Positions 15,671 through 23,473 of a stretch of 64,000 nucleotides of DNA are shown here, in pieces. Location of the stretch: assembly GCF_042664795.1 (NCBI RefSeq), contig NZ_JBHTBN010000001.1, positions 186,001-250,000 on the forward strand, read 5' to 3'. Made by a program: the position numbers and the translations under genes. The stretch comes from Jejudonia soesokkakensis. Its GTDB lineage: Bacteria > Bacteroidota > Bacteroidia > Flavobacteriales > Flavobacteriaceae. How positions within the stretch are numbered: the stretch's first letter is position 1; each line of letters begins with the position of its first letter. Below the pieces are notes generated by a model. That model saw only the letters and a program-made list of their open reading frames with translations, had not been told where the DNA came from and searched no databases.

Positions 15671-17569
15671 TTAGTAGGCTCTTTCAGGGTTGCCCTCATA
15701 GAAATTGATATACGCTTGATTCACAACTCTGTTGCCTCCAGGAGTAGGATAATTACCTGTAAAATACCAATCACCAAGATTTTTAGGGCATGCCTTGTGA
15801 AGGTCATCTACAGACTGGAATATGAGTTTTACATTCGCTTTAATAGTTTCTTCAGAAATGATCTCGGCAATTTTATCTGAAATTTCTTCATCTGTAAAAG
15901 GTTCATATAATTCTTTTACATGATTAATGATCTCTGTATCTGCCGTTCCTATTTGTGCCTTGGATTTTTGATAGATCTCTTCGATAATTGAAGCCGTACC
16001 TCTGTCTTTATGTAATTCTAATGCTGCATTAAAGGCAACAAGATGTTCCAGTCGAGCCATATCAATCCCATAACAATCTGGATACCTAATTTGTGGTGCA
16101 GATGAAACAACAACGATCTGTTTCGGGTTCAATCTGTCCAGCATTTTTAAAATACTTTTCTTTAACGTTGTTCCCCGAACAATACTATCGTCAATAATTA
16201 CAAGATTGTCACTTGGTTTGACAACTCCATAAGTAACGTCGTATACATGGGCAACCAAATCGTCCCGACTACTATCATCTGTGATAAAGGTGCGTAATTT
16301 TACATCTTTAATGGCTATTTTTTCGGTTCGAACTTTATGTGATTGTATTTGAAGCAATCGCTCTTCAGTCAAGTTTCCTGCTTCTTTTAAAATAGCCTCA
16401 TTTTTTTGTTTATTCAATTCATTTTGAGCTGCGTCTAGCATTCCGTAGAAAGAAGTTTCAGCAGTATTTGGAATAAAAGAAAATACAGTGTTTTCGGTAT
16501 CGTGATTAATCGCTTTAAGTACTTTAGGCATAATGAGGCGTCCTAATTCTTTTCGCTCTTGGTAAATTTCAGCATCACTTCCGCGAGAGAAATAAATGCG
16601 CTCAAAAGAGCACGATTTTTTTTCCAAAGGCGTTAGAATTTCTGAAATATTCATGGTGCCATCCTTACGCATTAATAAGGCATTACCTGGAGGAAGCTCT
16701 GTTACATTTTCGAAAGGAACATTAAATACAGTTTGTATTACAGGCCTTTCCGAAGCAACTACAATCACCTCATCATCTTTGTAGTAAAATGCTGGTCTAA
16801 TTCCAGCAGGGTCCCGTAGAACAAAGGCGTCACCATGTCCTAACAATCCTGCCATCGCATAGCCGCCGTCCCAGTTTTTAGCCGACTTCTTTAAAATTTT
16901 TGAAAGATTCAAATTTTCTATGATATAAGGAGAAGCTTCAATTTTGCTGAGTCCTTTTTTCTTTGCCTGTTTGTATAATTTACGCACGGCATCATCAAGA
17001 AAATGTCCAATTTTTTCCATCACCGTAATCGTATCGGCTTTTTCTTTTGGGTGCATACCAAGTTTGATCAAGTTATCAAATAACTCGGTTGTATTGGTCA
17101 TGTTAAAATTGCCGGCAATGATTAAATTACGATGCATCCAGTTATTGGTTCGTAAAAATGGGTGAACGGTTTCGACACTATTTCCGCCAAAGGTTCCGTA
17201 GCGAACATGCCCAAGAAACAATTCGCCTATGTAGGGGATTAATTTTTTTTGAAGTGCTACGTCATCTTTTAAACCAGGATGCGCTGTAAACTCAGCATTG
17301 ATACGTTCATTAATTTGAGCAAAAATATCCTGTATGGGCTGAGATTGATTGGAACGAATTCGACTTATATATCGATCTCCTGGAGTTACATCGAGTTTAA
17401 TGCTGGCAAACCCGGCACCATCTTGACCGCGGTTATGCTGTTTCTCCATCATGAGATACATTTTATTAACTCCATAAAATGCAGTTCCATACTTTTCTTT
17501 ATAGAATTCTAAAGGCTTTAGCAATCGTACTAAAGCAATTCCACATTCGTGTTTTAAAGCGTCACTCAT
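15671..17569 (-). CDS. amidophosphoribosyltransferase-family protein, long Bacteroidota form
   Basis: PurF-type enzyme: a glutaminase domain feeds ammonia to a PRPP transferase. The protein is 632 residues against about 500 for E. coli PurF. The Ntn nucleophile is Cys9 (MSDALKHECGIAL), implying removal of an eight-residue propeptide. QHNRGQDGAGFA and GHVRYGTFG follow, and the PRPP loop VIIDDSIVRGTTL holds Asp460-Asp461. Extra length comes from a charged insert (about 380-430) and a C-terminal extension ending in NPERAY. Whether this or another copy supplies de novo purine synthesis cannot be told from the window. A hairpin and a palindrome lie just before the ATG. Confidence 0.83.
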   Translation of the reverse strand: MSDALKHECGIALVRLLKPLEFYKEKYGTAFYGVNKMYLMMEKQHNRGQDGAGFASIKLDVTPGDRYISRIRSNQSQPIQDIFAQINERINAEFTAHPGLKDDVALQKKLIPYIGELFLGHVRYGTFGGNSVETVHPFLRTNNWMHRNLIIAGNFNMTNTTELFDNLIKLGMHPKEKADTITVMEKIGHFLDDAVRKLYKQAKKKGLSKIEASPYIIENLNLSKILKKSAKNWDGGYAMAGLLGHGDAFVLRDPAGIRPAFYYKDDEVIVVASERPVIQTVFNVPFENVTELPPGNALLMRKDGTMNISEILTPLEKKSCSFERIYFSRGSDAEIYQERKELGRLIMPKVLKAINHDTENTVFSFIPNTAETSFYGMLDAAQNELNKQKNEAILKEAGNLTEERLLQIQSHKVRTEKIAIKDVKLRTFITDDSSRDDLVAHVYDVTYGVVKPSDNLVIIDDSIVRGTTLKKSILKMLDRLNPKQIVVVSSAPQIRYPDCYGIDMARLEHLVAFNAALELHKDRGTASIIEEIYQKSKAQIGTADTEIINHVKELYEPFTDEEISDKIAEIISEETIKANVKLIFQSVDDLHKACPKNLGDWYFTGNYPTPGGNRVVNQAYINFYEGNPERAY

Positions 17570-17577
17570 TGTACATA

Positions 17578-17620
17578 CCCGAAGAGTCGGGAACTTTTTA
17601 ACTGTTTAGATCTAGATCTA
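17578..17620 (-). promoter_or_regulatory. hairpin and 14-bp palindrome upstream of the PurF-like gene
   Basis: CCCGA-AGAG-TCGGG (17578-17591) forms a 5-bp GC-rich hairpin 8 bp before the start codon. TAGATCTAGATCTA (17607-17620) is a perfect 14-bp palindrome further upstream. They may be a leader hairpin and an operator; no TAnnTTTG box is evident between them. Confidence 0.4.
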
Positions 17621-17654
17621 TTTTAATTCTACCCAAAGGTAGCTAAGTTCAACA

Positions 17655-17680
17655 AAAAACGCCCCGAAAATTCAGGGCGC
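17655..17680 (-). terminator. terminator of the PfkB kinase gene
   Basis: On the minus strand CGCCCTGAA / TTCGGGGCG forms a 9-bp stem (one G-U) followed by TTTTTTG, 4 bp after the kinase stop codon. It separates the kinase from the PurF-like gene. Confidence 0.85.
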
Positions 17681-17684
17681 TGTG

Positions 17685-18608
17685 TTATGTTAATTCGATA
17701 TCGTATTGTGTCAAGCTTTTAAATTCGTGTAAGCGCTTATTGACTTCCTCTTTCTTCAAATGTTGCATGCGTTCTGTTCCAAATTTCTCAACACAAAAAG
17801 AGGCTAAGCAGGAACCATAAATTATTGCTCTTTTCATATTTTCAAAACTATAAGTTCCGGTTTTAGCTAAATATCCAGTAAAACCACCAGCAAAAGTGTC
17901 GCCGGCCCCTGTGGGATCAAAAACCTCGGCAAGAGGTAATGCTGGTGCAAAAAACATCTTGTTTTCATGAAATAACAGAGCACCGTGCTCTCCTTTTTTT
18001 ATGACTACATATGCAGGTCCCATAGTCATTATTTTCTTTGCAGCGTTTACTAAAGAATATTCTCCAGATAGCTGACGTGCCTCTTCATCATTGATTGTAA
18101 TAACATCCACTTTTGAGATTACCTTTTTGAGGTCTTCTAAAGCTACATCCATCCAGAAGTTCATAGTATCCAGAACCACCATTTTCGGATTCTTCATTTG
18201 GTTGATGACACCCATCTGAACCATAGGGTGTAAATTTCCTAACATCACAACTTCGGCATTTCTATATTCAGCAGGAACTTTAGGATCAAAATTTTCTAGT
18301 ACATTGAGTTCAGTTATTAGAGTGTCCCTAGAGTTCATATCATTATGATATTTACCACTCCAGAAAAAAGTTTTTCCATCTTTAATGATTTCAAGACCTT
18401 CCATATTAATCCCCTTATTTTGAAGCATTGCAATGTCTGCTTCAGGGAAATCTCCTCCAACGACAGAGACTATAGCGCTGTCTGTATTAAACTGACTTGC
18501 AGACAATCCTATATAAGTGGCTGCGCCACCTAGAATTTTATCGGTTTTCCCAAACGGAGTTTCAATGGCATCAAAGGCTACGGTTCCAACAATTACAAGT
18601 TTACTCAT
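17685..18608 (-). CDS. PfkB family carbohydrate/nucleoside kinase
   Basis: Cytoplasmic ATP-dependent kinase of the ribokinase superfamily. The 307 residues begin with GTVAFDAIETPFGKTDKILGGAA, where the GG lines the substrate site; the second signature DPTGAGDTFAGGFTGYLA holds the catalytic base Asp237 and the anion hole. TINDEEARQLSGE and VIKKGEHGALL are usual in the family. The substrate is not evident; adenosine or sugar kinase are both possible. Its place next to a PurF-type gene hints at purine nucleoside use, but a terminator separates the two units. Confidence 0.85.
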   Translation of the reverse strand: MSKLVIVGTVAFDAIETPFGKTDKILGGAATYIGLSASQFNTDSAIVSVVGGDFPEADIAMLQNKGINMEGLEIIKDGKTFFWSGKYHNDMNSRDTLITELNVLENFDPKVPAEYRNAEVVMLGNLHPMVQMGVINQMKNPKMVVLDTMNFWMDVALEDLKKVISKVDVITINDEEARQLSGEYSLVNAAKKIMTMGPAYVVIKKGEHGALLFHENKMFFAPALPLAEVFDPTGAGDTFAGGFTGYLAKTGTYSFENMKRAIIYGSCLASFCVEKFGTERMQHLKKEEVNKRLHEFKSLTQYDIELT

Positions 18609-18630
18609 ATATTCTGAAAATTTTGAAATG

Positions 18631-18638
18631 CAAATTTA
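18631..18638 (-). promoter_or_regulatory. -7 promoter box for the PfkB kinase gene
   Basis: On the minus strand TAAATTTG matches TAnnTTTG, 22 bp before the ATG; a TTTG lies 16 bases upstream of it. The remaining intergenic bases to 18753 hold a weak 7-bp hairpin CATAGCT / AGCTATG (18693-18714) that could end the RNase HI transcript. Confidence 0.45.
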
Positions 18639-18753
18639 CAATTTTATAATCATTCAAAATATGTTTGTATTTAGGAAAGACTTTTAAAATATCATAGCTA
18701 ATATGTGAGCTATGTCTTACTGTCGTGCTCACAGAATTATTACGAAGTAGGAA

Positions 18754-19392
18754 TTATTTCCTTCCAAAATCGGCAGGAATTTCTCCCCAAGCTTTGGTTT
18801 CCCATTTAACCACTACGGTTTTGTAGGGATTATTTTTTAGCCAATGCTCGGCCCTTGCTATGAGTTCAAAAAGGGGTTTATTTTTTGCCGTTTGCTTTAA
18901 CTTCGTATTGCATTTTTTCTTTTTTACCCAACCCATCGCAATGCGACTGTCGCTATAAATAATTCGGTCACTTCCTTTTTTTTTCAAAAAGGCGATACCA
19001 TGTACAAGTGCCAGAAATTCTCCAACATTATTAGTCCCCTGCAAAAATGGTCCTTGGTGAAAAAGCTGTTTTTTAGTTTGTGTATCAACCCCACGGTATT
19101 CCATTTTGCCAGGATTACCACTGGAGGCTGCATCTACAGAAATACTATATAAATTAGGCTCCCCAAATTTGGCTTTTTCTAAAGGTGTTAAAGTCCGCTT
19201 CTTTTTTGAAGATCCTTTACCCTTATAGTCTCTATATTCTCTATCATAGGCAGCTTTAGCTTCCTTTAGGGTTTCAAAACTCATATACTGGGCGCCAGAA
19301 ACACCTGCAATCGCCTTTTTGCATTTATTCCAGCTGTCATAGATTCCAGCTGGGTTTCCATACCAAACAACATAATATTTTTGTTTTGCCAT
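18754..19392 (-). CDS. rnhA: ribonuclease HI with N-terminal viroplasmin-type domain
   Basis: Degrades RNA in RNA-DNA hybrids. I take the start at MAKQKYYVVWYG (212 residues), not five codons earlier, because the hybrid-binding domain begins there. Residues about 1-50 are the RNase H1 N-terminal domain (YYVVWYGNPAGIYDSWNKC, GAQYMSFETLKEAKAAY). After a basic linker, the catalytic domain shows the D-E-D-D set: Asp in ISVDAASSGNPG, Glu in NVGEFLALVHG, Asp in IYSDSRIAMGWV, and Asp in EIPADFGRK. This domain order is common in Bacteroidota and eukaryotic RNase H1. Confidence 0.88.
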   Translation of the reverse strand: MAKQKYYVVWYGNPAGIYDSWNKCKKAIAGVSGAQYMSFETLKEAKAAYDREYRDYKGKGSSKKKRTLTPLEKAKFGEPNLYSISVDAASSGNPGKMEYRGVDTQTKKQLFHQGPFLQGTNNVGEFLALVHGIAFLKKKGSDRIIYSDSRIAMGWVKKKKCNTKLKQTAKNKPLFELIARAEHWLKNNPYKTVVVKWETKAWGEIPADFGRK

Positions 19393-19476
19393 CCGTCTTA
19401 CTCTCATTTTTGCCTCATTCTACTGAGACAAATTTTGATACAGACATCTTATCCCGCATTGAATACCACTCTGTTA

Positions 19477-19842
19477 TCAATTGTTTCTCAATATCTTCTC
19501 CATCTTCCTTCCTTTTGCTAGTTCATCTACTACTTTATCGAGATATCGTACTTGCCTTGTTATTTCGTTATCAAGTTCTTCAATGCGATATCCACAAATC
19601 ACTCCTTTTATCTGCTGTGCATTAGGATGCAAAGTAGCCTTCTCAAAAAATTCTTTAAATGTTACGTTCTCTTCTATAAGTTGTTCTAATTTTTTTTCAT
19701 CAAAACCTGTCAGCCATTCTATTACTTGGAGTAACTCTTCAATTGTTCTCCCTTTTTTCTCAACTTTTGTGACATAATGTGGGTACACAGAGGCAAAAGT
19801 AAGCTTTGCTACTCGCTCATGATGTTCTGGAGTTGCTTTCAT
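19477..19842 (-). CDS. DUF2200 family protein
   Basis: A 121-residue cytoplasmic protein of unknown function that I recognise as DUF2200 from FASVYPHYVTKVEKKGRT, the following VIEWLTGFDEK, and ATLHPNAQQIKGVICGYRIE. Mostly helical with a charged C-terminus ending in LAKGRKMEKILRNN. There are no catalytic motifs I can name. It stands between rnhA and purN on the same strand; the 14-bp gap to purN is compatible with co-transcription. Confidence 0.8.
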   Translation of the reverse strand: MKATPEHHERVAKLTFASVYPHYVTKVEKKGRTIEELLQVIEWLTGFDEKKLEQLIEENVTFKEFFEKATLHPNAQQIKGVICGYRIEELDNEITRQVRYLDKVVDELAKGRKMEKILRNN

Positions 19843-19856
19843 AGGACTATTTTATA

Positions 19857-20444
19857 TTATAATTTTGTAATAATGGTGCCTTCTAACACTTTTTCTATTA
19901 TTTTAGGTAACCACTCATATTCTAAGGAATGCACTTTTTTAGCGACAGTACTGGGTGTTTCAGTAGTATTTAAAGCTACTTTTTTCTGAAAGATAATTGC
20001 ACCCTCATCGTATTTTTCATTTACAAAGTGAATGGTTATTCCAGTTTCAGCTTCATTATTATCAACAACTGCTTTATGTACATGATGTCCGTACATGCCT
20101 TTTCCTCCATATTTTGGAAGGAGTGCAGGATGTATATTAATGACTTTATCTGGAAATTGTTTCAGAATCGATTCTGGAAATTTTAATAAAAAACCGGCGA
20201 GTACTATAAGGTCAGGTTGTGCTGCTTTTAGTAATTTAAGCACCGTGTTTTCAGAAAACAGTTGTTCTTTGGTAAACCACAATGCCTTTGTGTTAAGAGA
20301 TTTTGCTCGTTCTAGTACTTTGGCATCCTTCTTGTTTGTGAGGACGAGAACAACCTCAGCAGTTTTTGATTGCTGAAAGTATTGAATCACGTTTTGAGTA
20401 TTGGTACCGCTACCCGAAGCAAATATCACAATGCGCTTCTTCAT
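19857..20444 (-). CDS. purN: phosphoribosylglycinamide formyltransferase (GART)
   Basis: Transfers formyl from 10-formyltetrahydrofolate to GAR in purine synthesis. The protein of 195 residues is taken from MKKRIVIFASGSG (an ATG three codons earlier is also possible). ASGSGTNTQNVIQYF forms the phosphate loop. The catalytic set is visible: Asn and His in INIHPALLPKYGGKG and the Asp in KYDEGAIIFQ. GMYGHHVHKAV is the usual signature before ETGITIHFV. It is divergent from acpP, an arrangement frequent in Flavobacteriia. Confidence 0.93.
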   Translation of the reverse strand: MKKRIVIFASGSGTNTQNVIQYFQQSKTAEVVLVLTNKKDAKVLERAKSLNTKALWFTKEQLFSENTVLKLLKAAQPDLIVLAGFLLKFPESILKQFPDKVINIHPALLPKYGGKGMYGHHVHKAVVDNNEAETGITIHFVNEKYDEGAIIFQKKVALNTTETPSTVAKKVHSLEYEWLPKIIEKVLEGTIITKL

Positions 20445-20590
20445 ATTAATCACATTTCTTTGGGAGTTTCACAGAAGTCAACTTAATTAATAATAAACAA
20501 AAGTAAGGCAAAGGGTTTTGACTTCGGCTAAAAATGTTTAAATTGGTTTCACATTTTGTGTTTAAAATGGTTTATTCAATTAAAATATTT

Positions 20591-20598
20591 TATTTTTG
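20591..20598 (+). promoter_or_regulatory. -7 promoter box for the acpP operon
   Basis: TATTTTTG matches TAnnTTTG, 30 bp before the acpP ATG, with a predicted leader of about 24 nt. No clear -33 TTG at the normal distance. The purN-acpP spacer is strongly AT-rich. Confidence 0.6.
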
Positions 20599-20628
20599 CC
20601 ACTTAATTAAAATTTAAAACAAAAGATT

Positions 20629-20862
20629 ATGTCAGACATTGCATCAAGAGTAAAAGCTATTATCGTAGATAAATTAGGTGTAGACGAAAACGAAGTTGTA
20701 AACGAAGCGAGCTTCACAAACGACTTAGGAGCAGACTCACTGGATACGGTAGAGCTTATTATGGAATTTGAAAAAGAATTTGATATTCAAATCCCAGACG
20801 ATCAAGCTGAAAATATAGCTACTGTAGGTCAAGCGGTTTCATACATAGAAGAAGCAAAATAA
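20629..20862 (+). CDS. acpP: acyl carrier protein
   Basis: Carries growing fatty-acyl chains on a 4'-phosphopantetheine arm. The 77 residues are acidic and helical, with the attachment site Ser37 in LGADSLDTVEL and the standard EFEKEFDIQIPDDQAE segment. Twelve bp separate it from fabF, with which it is co-transcribed, the universal acpP-fabF pairing. Confidence 0.98.
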   Translation: MSDIASRVKAIIVDKLGVDENEVVNEASFTNDLGADSLDTVELIMEFEKEFDIQIPDDQAENIATVGQAVSYIEEAK

Positions 20863-20874
20863 AACTACTTCTTT

Positions 20875-22128
20875 ATGGAATTAAAGCGAGTTGTAGTAAC
20901 AGGTTTAGGAGCCCTAACCCCCATCGGTAATAACATCCAAGAATACTGGGATGGACTTAAAAATGGAAGGAGCGGTTGTGCCCCTATTACTTATTTTGAT
21001 ACCGAAAAGTTCAAAACTAAATTCGCTTGTGAGATCAAGAACTTTGATCCATTACAACATTTTGATCGTAAAGAAGCCCGAAAATTAGACAGGTTTGCTC
21101 AATACGCCATGGTTTCCAGTACAGAAGCCATTGATGATGCTGGTATCGACCTCGATTCAGTAGATAAATTTCGAGTTGGTGTTATCTGGGGAGCAGGTAT
21201 TGGAGGTATTGAGACGTTTCAAGATGAGGTAATAAACTTTCAAGAAGGGGATGGAACACCACGTTTCAACCCCTTCTTTATCCCTAAAATGATAGCAGAT
21301 ATTGCACCAGGTAATATTTCTATCAAGCATGGTTTTATGGGGCCTAACTATACAACAGTTTCTGCTTGTGCTTCGTCTGCCAATGCTATGATTGATGCTT
21401 TAAATTATATACGTCTAGGAACTTGTGATATTATTGTGACTGGAGGAAGTGAAGCCGCAGTAACCAAAGCTGGTGTAGGAGGATTTAATGCAATGCATGC
21501 ACTTTCGACACTTAATGAAAGTCCCGAAACAGCTTCAAGACCTTTTGATGCTACTCGTGATGGGTTTGTCTTAGGAGAAGGTGCAGGCGCATTAATACTC
21601 GAAGAATACGAACATGCAAAAGCGCGTGGCGCTAAGATATATTGTGAAGTTATTGGAGGCGGAATGTCAAGTGATGCTTATCATATGACGGCTCCCCATC
21701 CTGACGGAATTGGAGTAGAACGTGTGATGCTTAATTGTTTAAAAGATGCCGGAATTGACGCCAGCGAAGTAGATGCTATAAATACACATGGCACCTCAAC
21801 ACCTCTGGGCGATGTAGCAGAATTAAAAGCAATTAGTGCAATTTTTGGCAAACACGCCAACACAATTAACATCAACTCTACCAAGTCTATGACAGGCCAC
21901 TTACTGGGAGCAGCAGGAGCCATTGAAGCAATTGCTTCCATTCTGGCTATGCAAAACAGTATGGTGCCCCCAACAATTAATCATACTACAGTAGATGAAA
22001 ACATCGATCCGTCGTTGAACCTTACCCTAAACAAAGCGCAAGAGCGAGAAGTTAACGTTGCCATGAGTAATACATTTGGATTTGGCGGTCACAACGCTTG
22101 CGTACTATTCAAAAAAATAGATGCCTAA
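20875..22128 (+). CDS. fabF: beta-ketoacyl-ACP synthase II
   Basis: Condenses malonyl-ACP with acyl-ACP in fatty-acid elongation. The 417 residues carry the Cys-His-His triad: Cys165 (VSACASSANAM), His305 (NTHGTSTPLGD) and His342 (STKSMTGHLLGAAGA). GFGGHNACVLF closes the protein. Length is standard for FabF. It sits between acpP (12 bp before) and rnc (14 bp after), all on the plus strand. Confidence 0.97.
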   Translation: MELKRVVVTGLGALTPIGNNIQEYWDGLKNGRSGCAPITYFDTEKFKTKFACEIKNFDPLQHFDRKEARKLDRFAQYAMVSSTEAIDDAGIDLDSVDKFRVGVIWGAGIGGIETFQDEVINFQEGDGTPRFNPFFIPKMIADIAPGNISIKHGFMGPNYTTVSACASSANAMIDALNYIRLGTCDIIVTGGSEAAVTKAGVGGFNAMHALSTLNESPETASRPFDATRDGFVLGEGAGALILEEYEHAKARGAKIYCEVIGGGMSSDAYHMTAPHPDGIGVERVMLNCLKDAGIDASEVDAINTHGTSTPLGDVAELKAISAIFGKHANTININSTKSMTGHLLGAAGAIEAIASILAMQNSMVPPTINHTTVDENIDPSLNLTLNKAQEREVNVAMSNTFGFGGHNACVLFKKIDA

Positions 22129-22142
22129 CACTCATGTAGTAT

Positions 22143-22895
22143 ATGGCTTCAATTAAGAACATATTTAATTCCCGCCCTGCACAGGACGGGGATTTTTTTT
22201 TAGCAGTTAAAAAGATCTTAGGCTTTAAGCCTAAGGATATCTCTATCTATGTTGAGGCTTTTACCCATCGCTCTACTAATGAAAAAGACAGAGAAGGAAA
22301 CTCTCAGAACTACGAACGCTTAGAATTTTTGGGAGATGCAATGCTAGGTGCTGTGATCGCTTCACATTTATTTAAAGAAGTTCCTGGAGGTAATGAAGGA
22401 TACCTTACTAAGATGCGTTCTAAAGTGGTGAGCAGAGAACATCTAAATGAACTAGGAAGAGATTTAAACCTAATAAAATTGGTGAAAACATCCATACCTA
22501 CAAAGCAGTTTGGAAGTAATATCCACGGGAATGTATTTGAAGCATTGGTAGGAGCTATCTACTTGGACAGAGGTTTTCCTTTTTGTGAAAAGTTTATTCA
22601 TAAAAGAGTGATCAAACCCTATGTGGATATTGAAAAACTAGAAGGTAAAATAATAAGTTATAAAAGTCTTGTGATAGAGTGGTGTCAAAAGCATAAAATT
22701 AGATTTAAATTTTCTATTTACGAAGATACGGGCAATGACTCTCTAAAACATTTTGCTGTAAAGTTGCTTTTTGAAGATAAGGTTATTGCTAAGGCAAGGG
22801 CTACTTCAAAAAAGAAAGCAGAAGAACGGGCTGCGAAAAGAGCTTATTTTAAGCTACAACCAACAATCAATAAGGATATCAAGCAAGCAGAATAG
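22143..22895 (+). CDS. rnc: ribonuclease III
   Basis: Cuts double-stranded RNA, in rRNA and mRNA processing. The 250 residues have the signature NYERLEFLGDAMLG with catalytic Glu61 and Asp65, a second acidic pair in FEALVGAIYLDRGF, and a C-terminal dsRNA-binding domain (about 172-240) ending KKKAEERAAKRAYFKL. Codons 10-20 contain a GC-rich hairpin followed by nine T that looks like an intrinsic terminator, listed separately. Third gene of the acpP unit. Confidence 0.95.
   Translation: MASIKNIFNSRPAQDGDFFLAVKKILGFKPKDISIYVEAFTHRSTNEKDREGNSQNYERLEFLGDAMLGAVIASHLFKEVPGGNEGYLTKMRSKVVSREHLNELGRDLNLIKLVKTSIPTKQFGSNIHGNVFEALVGAIYLDRGFPFCEKFIHKRVIKPYVDIEKLEGKIISYKSLVIEWCQKHKIRFKFSIYEDTGNDSLKHFAVKLLFEDKVIAKARATSKKKAEERAAKRAYFKLQPTINKDIKQAE
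22171..22201 (+). terminator. terminator-like hairpin inside the start of rnc
   Basis: CCCGCCCTG (22171-22179) pairs with CAGGACGGG (22182-22190) with one mismatch around a CA centre, then GA and nine T (22193-22201). In form it is an intrinsic terminator, yet it lies in codons 10-20 of rnc. It may attenuate transcription from acpP-fabF into rnc, or be an RNase III-sensitive structure in its own mRNA. Confidence 0.45.
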
Positions 22896-22981
22896 AGGAG
22901 GTTATTTTCCTAAAAATTTATATTGATTTTACATTCCTTCACGTAACAATGCCTATTTTTATTGCCAGTTAAAGTTTATAA

Positions 22982-23473
22982 ATGGCAAACCACAAGCTGA
23001 TATTAGATGATGATTTGGGAGAAGAATTTTCGCTCATAGCCATCCATTGTAGTGAGGAAGCTTATAAAATGGCATACTTGCTTAATAAACAACTATCTTT
23101 ACAATTGCATCGACGTAATGTGGATTTAGACTTTTCAGAAAATGGATTAGACATATCGTTTCCGCTTTTTGAATTTGAAAACCACACGAATTACACAACC
23201 TATTTTCTGGTTGCCAATAAGCACAAATCTGCGATGGCTCATACTTCTAGTAGCGGAAGTCTTTTTGGAAATGAAATTCAAGAGGAAGTTGTCACGACCT
23301 ATCTGCTTCCAGAATACAAGAAAGTTGATTTTTTTCTGAAAATTATATCTGAAAGAGGAGTTGTTTCAGAAAAGAAGATTGTTGCCCAATTAAATGACAT
23401 TCAGCAGATAATATCTGCATATTCTATACATAAAGAGGCTATCAAAAGTAGCCACAATTTAATTTTTGATTAA
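22982..23473 (+). CDS. IPExxxVDY family protein
   Basis: A 163-residue cytoplasmic protein of unknown function typical of Bacteroidota, recognised from its place between rnc and pyk and from the family motif, here as LPEYKKVDF (residues near 116-124). N-terminal half MANHKLILDDDLGEEFSLIAIHCS is followed by a mixed beta region; I see no catalytic or binding motif. The stop codon is directly followed by the pyk ATG with no spacer, so translation of the two is probably coupled. Confidence 0.75.
   Translation: MANHKLILDDDLGEEFSLIAIHCSEEAYKMAYLLNKQLSLQLHRRNVDLDFSENGLDISFPLFEFENHTNYTTYFLVANKHKSAMAHTSSSGSLFGNEIQEEVVTTYLLPEYKKVDFFLKIISERGVVSEKKIVAQLNDIQQIISAYSIHKEAIKSSHNLIFD

Noticed and set aside
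17607..17620. The palindrome as an attachment site for a mobile element
   Set aside because: No integrase, direct repeat flank or tRNA is nearby; an operator is the more economical reading.
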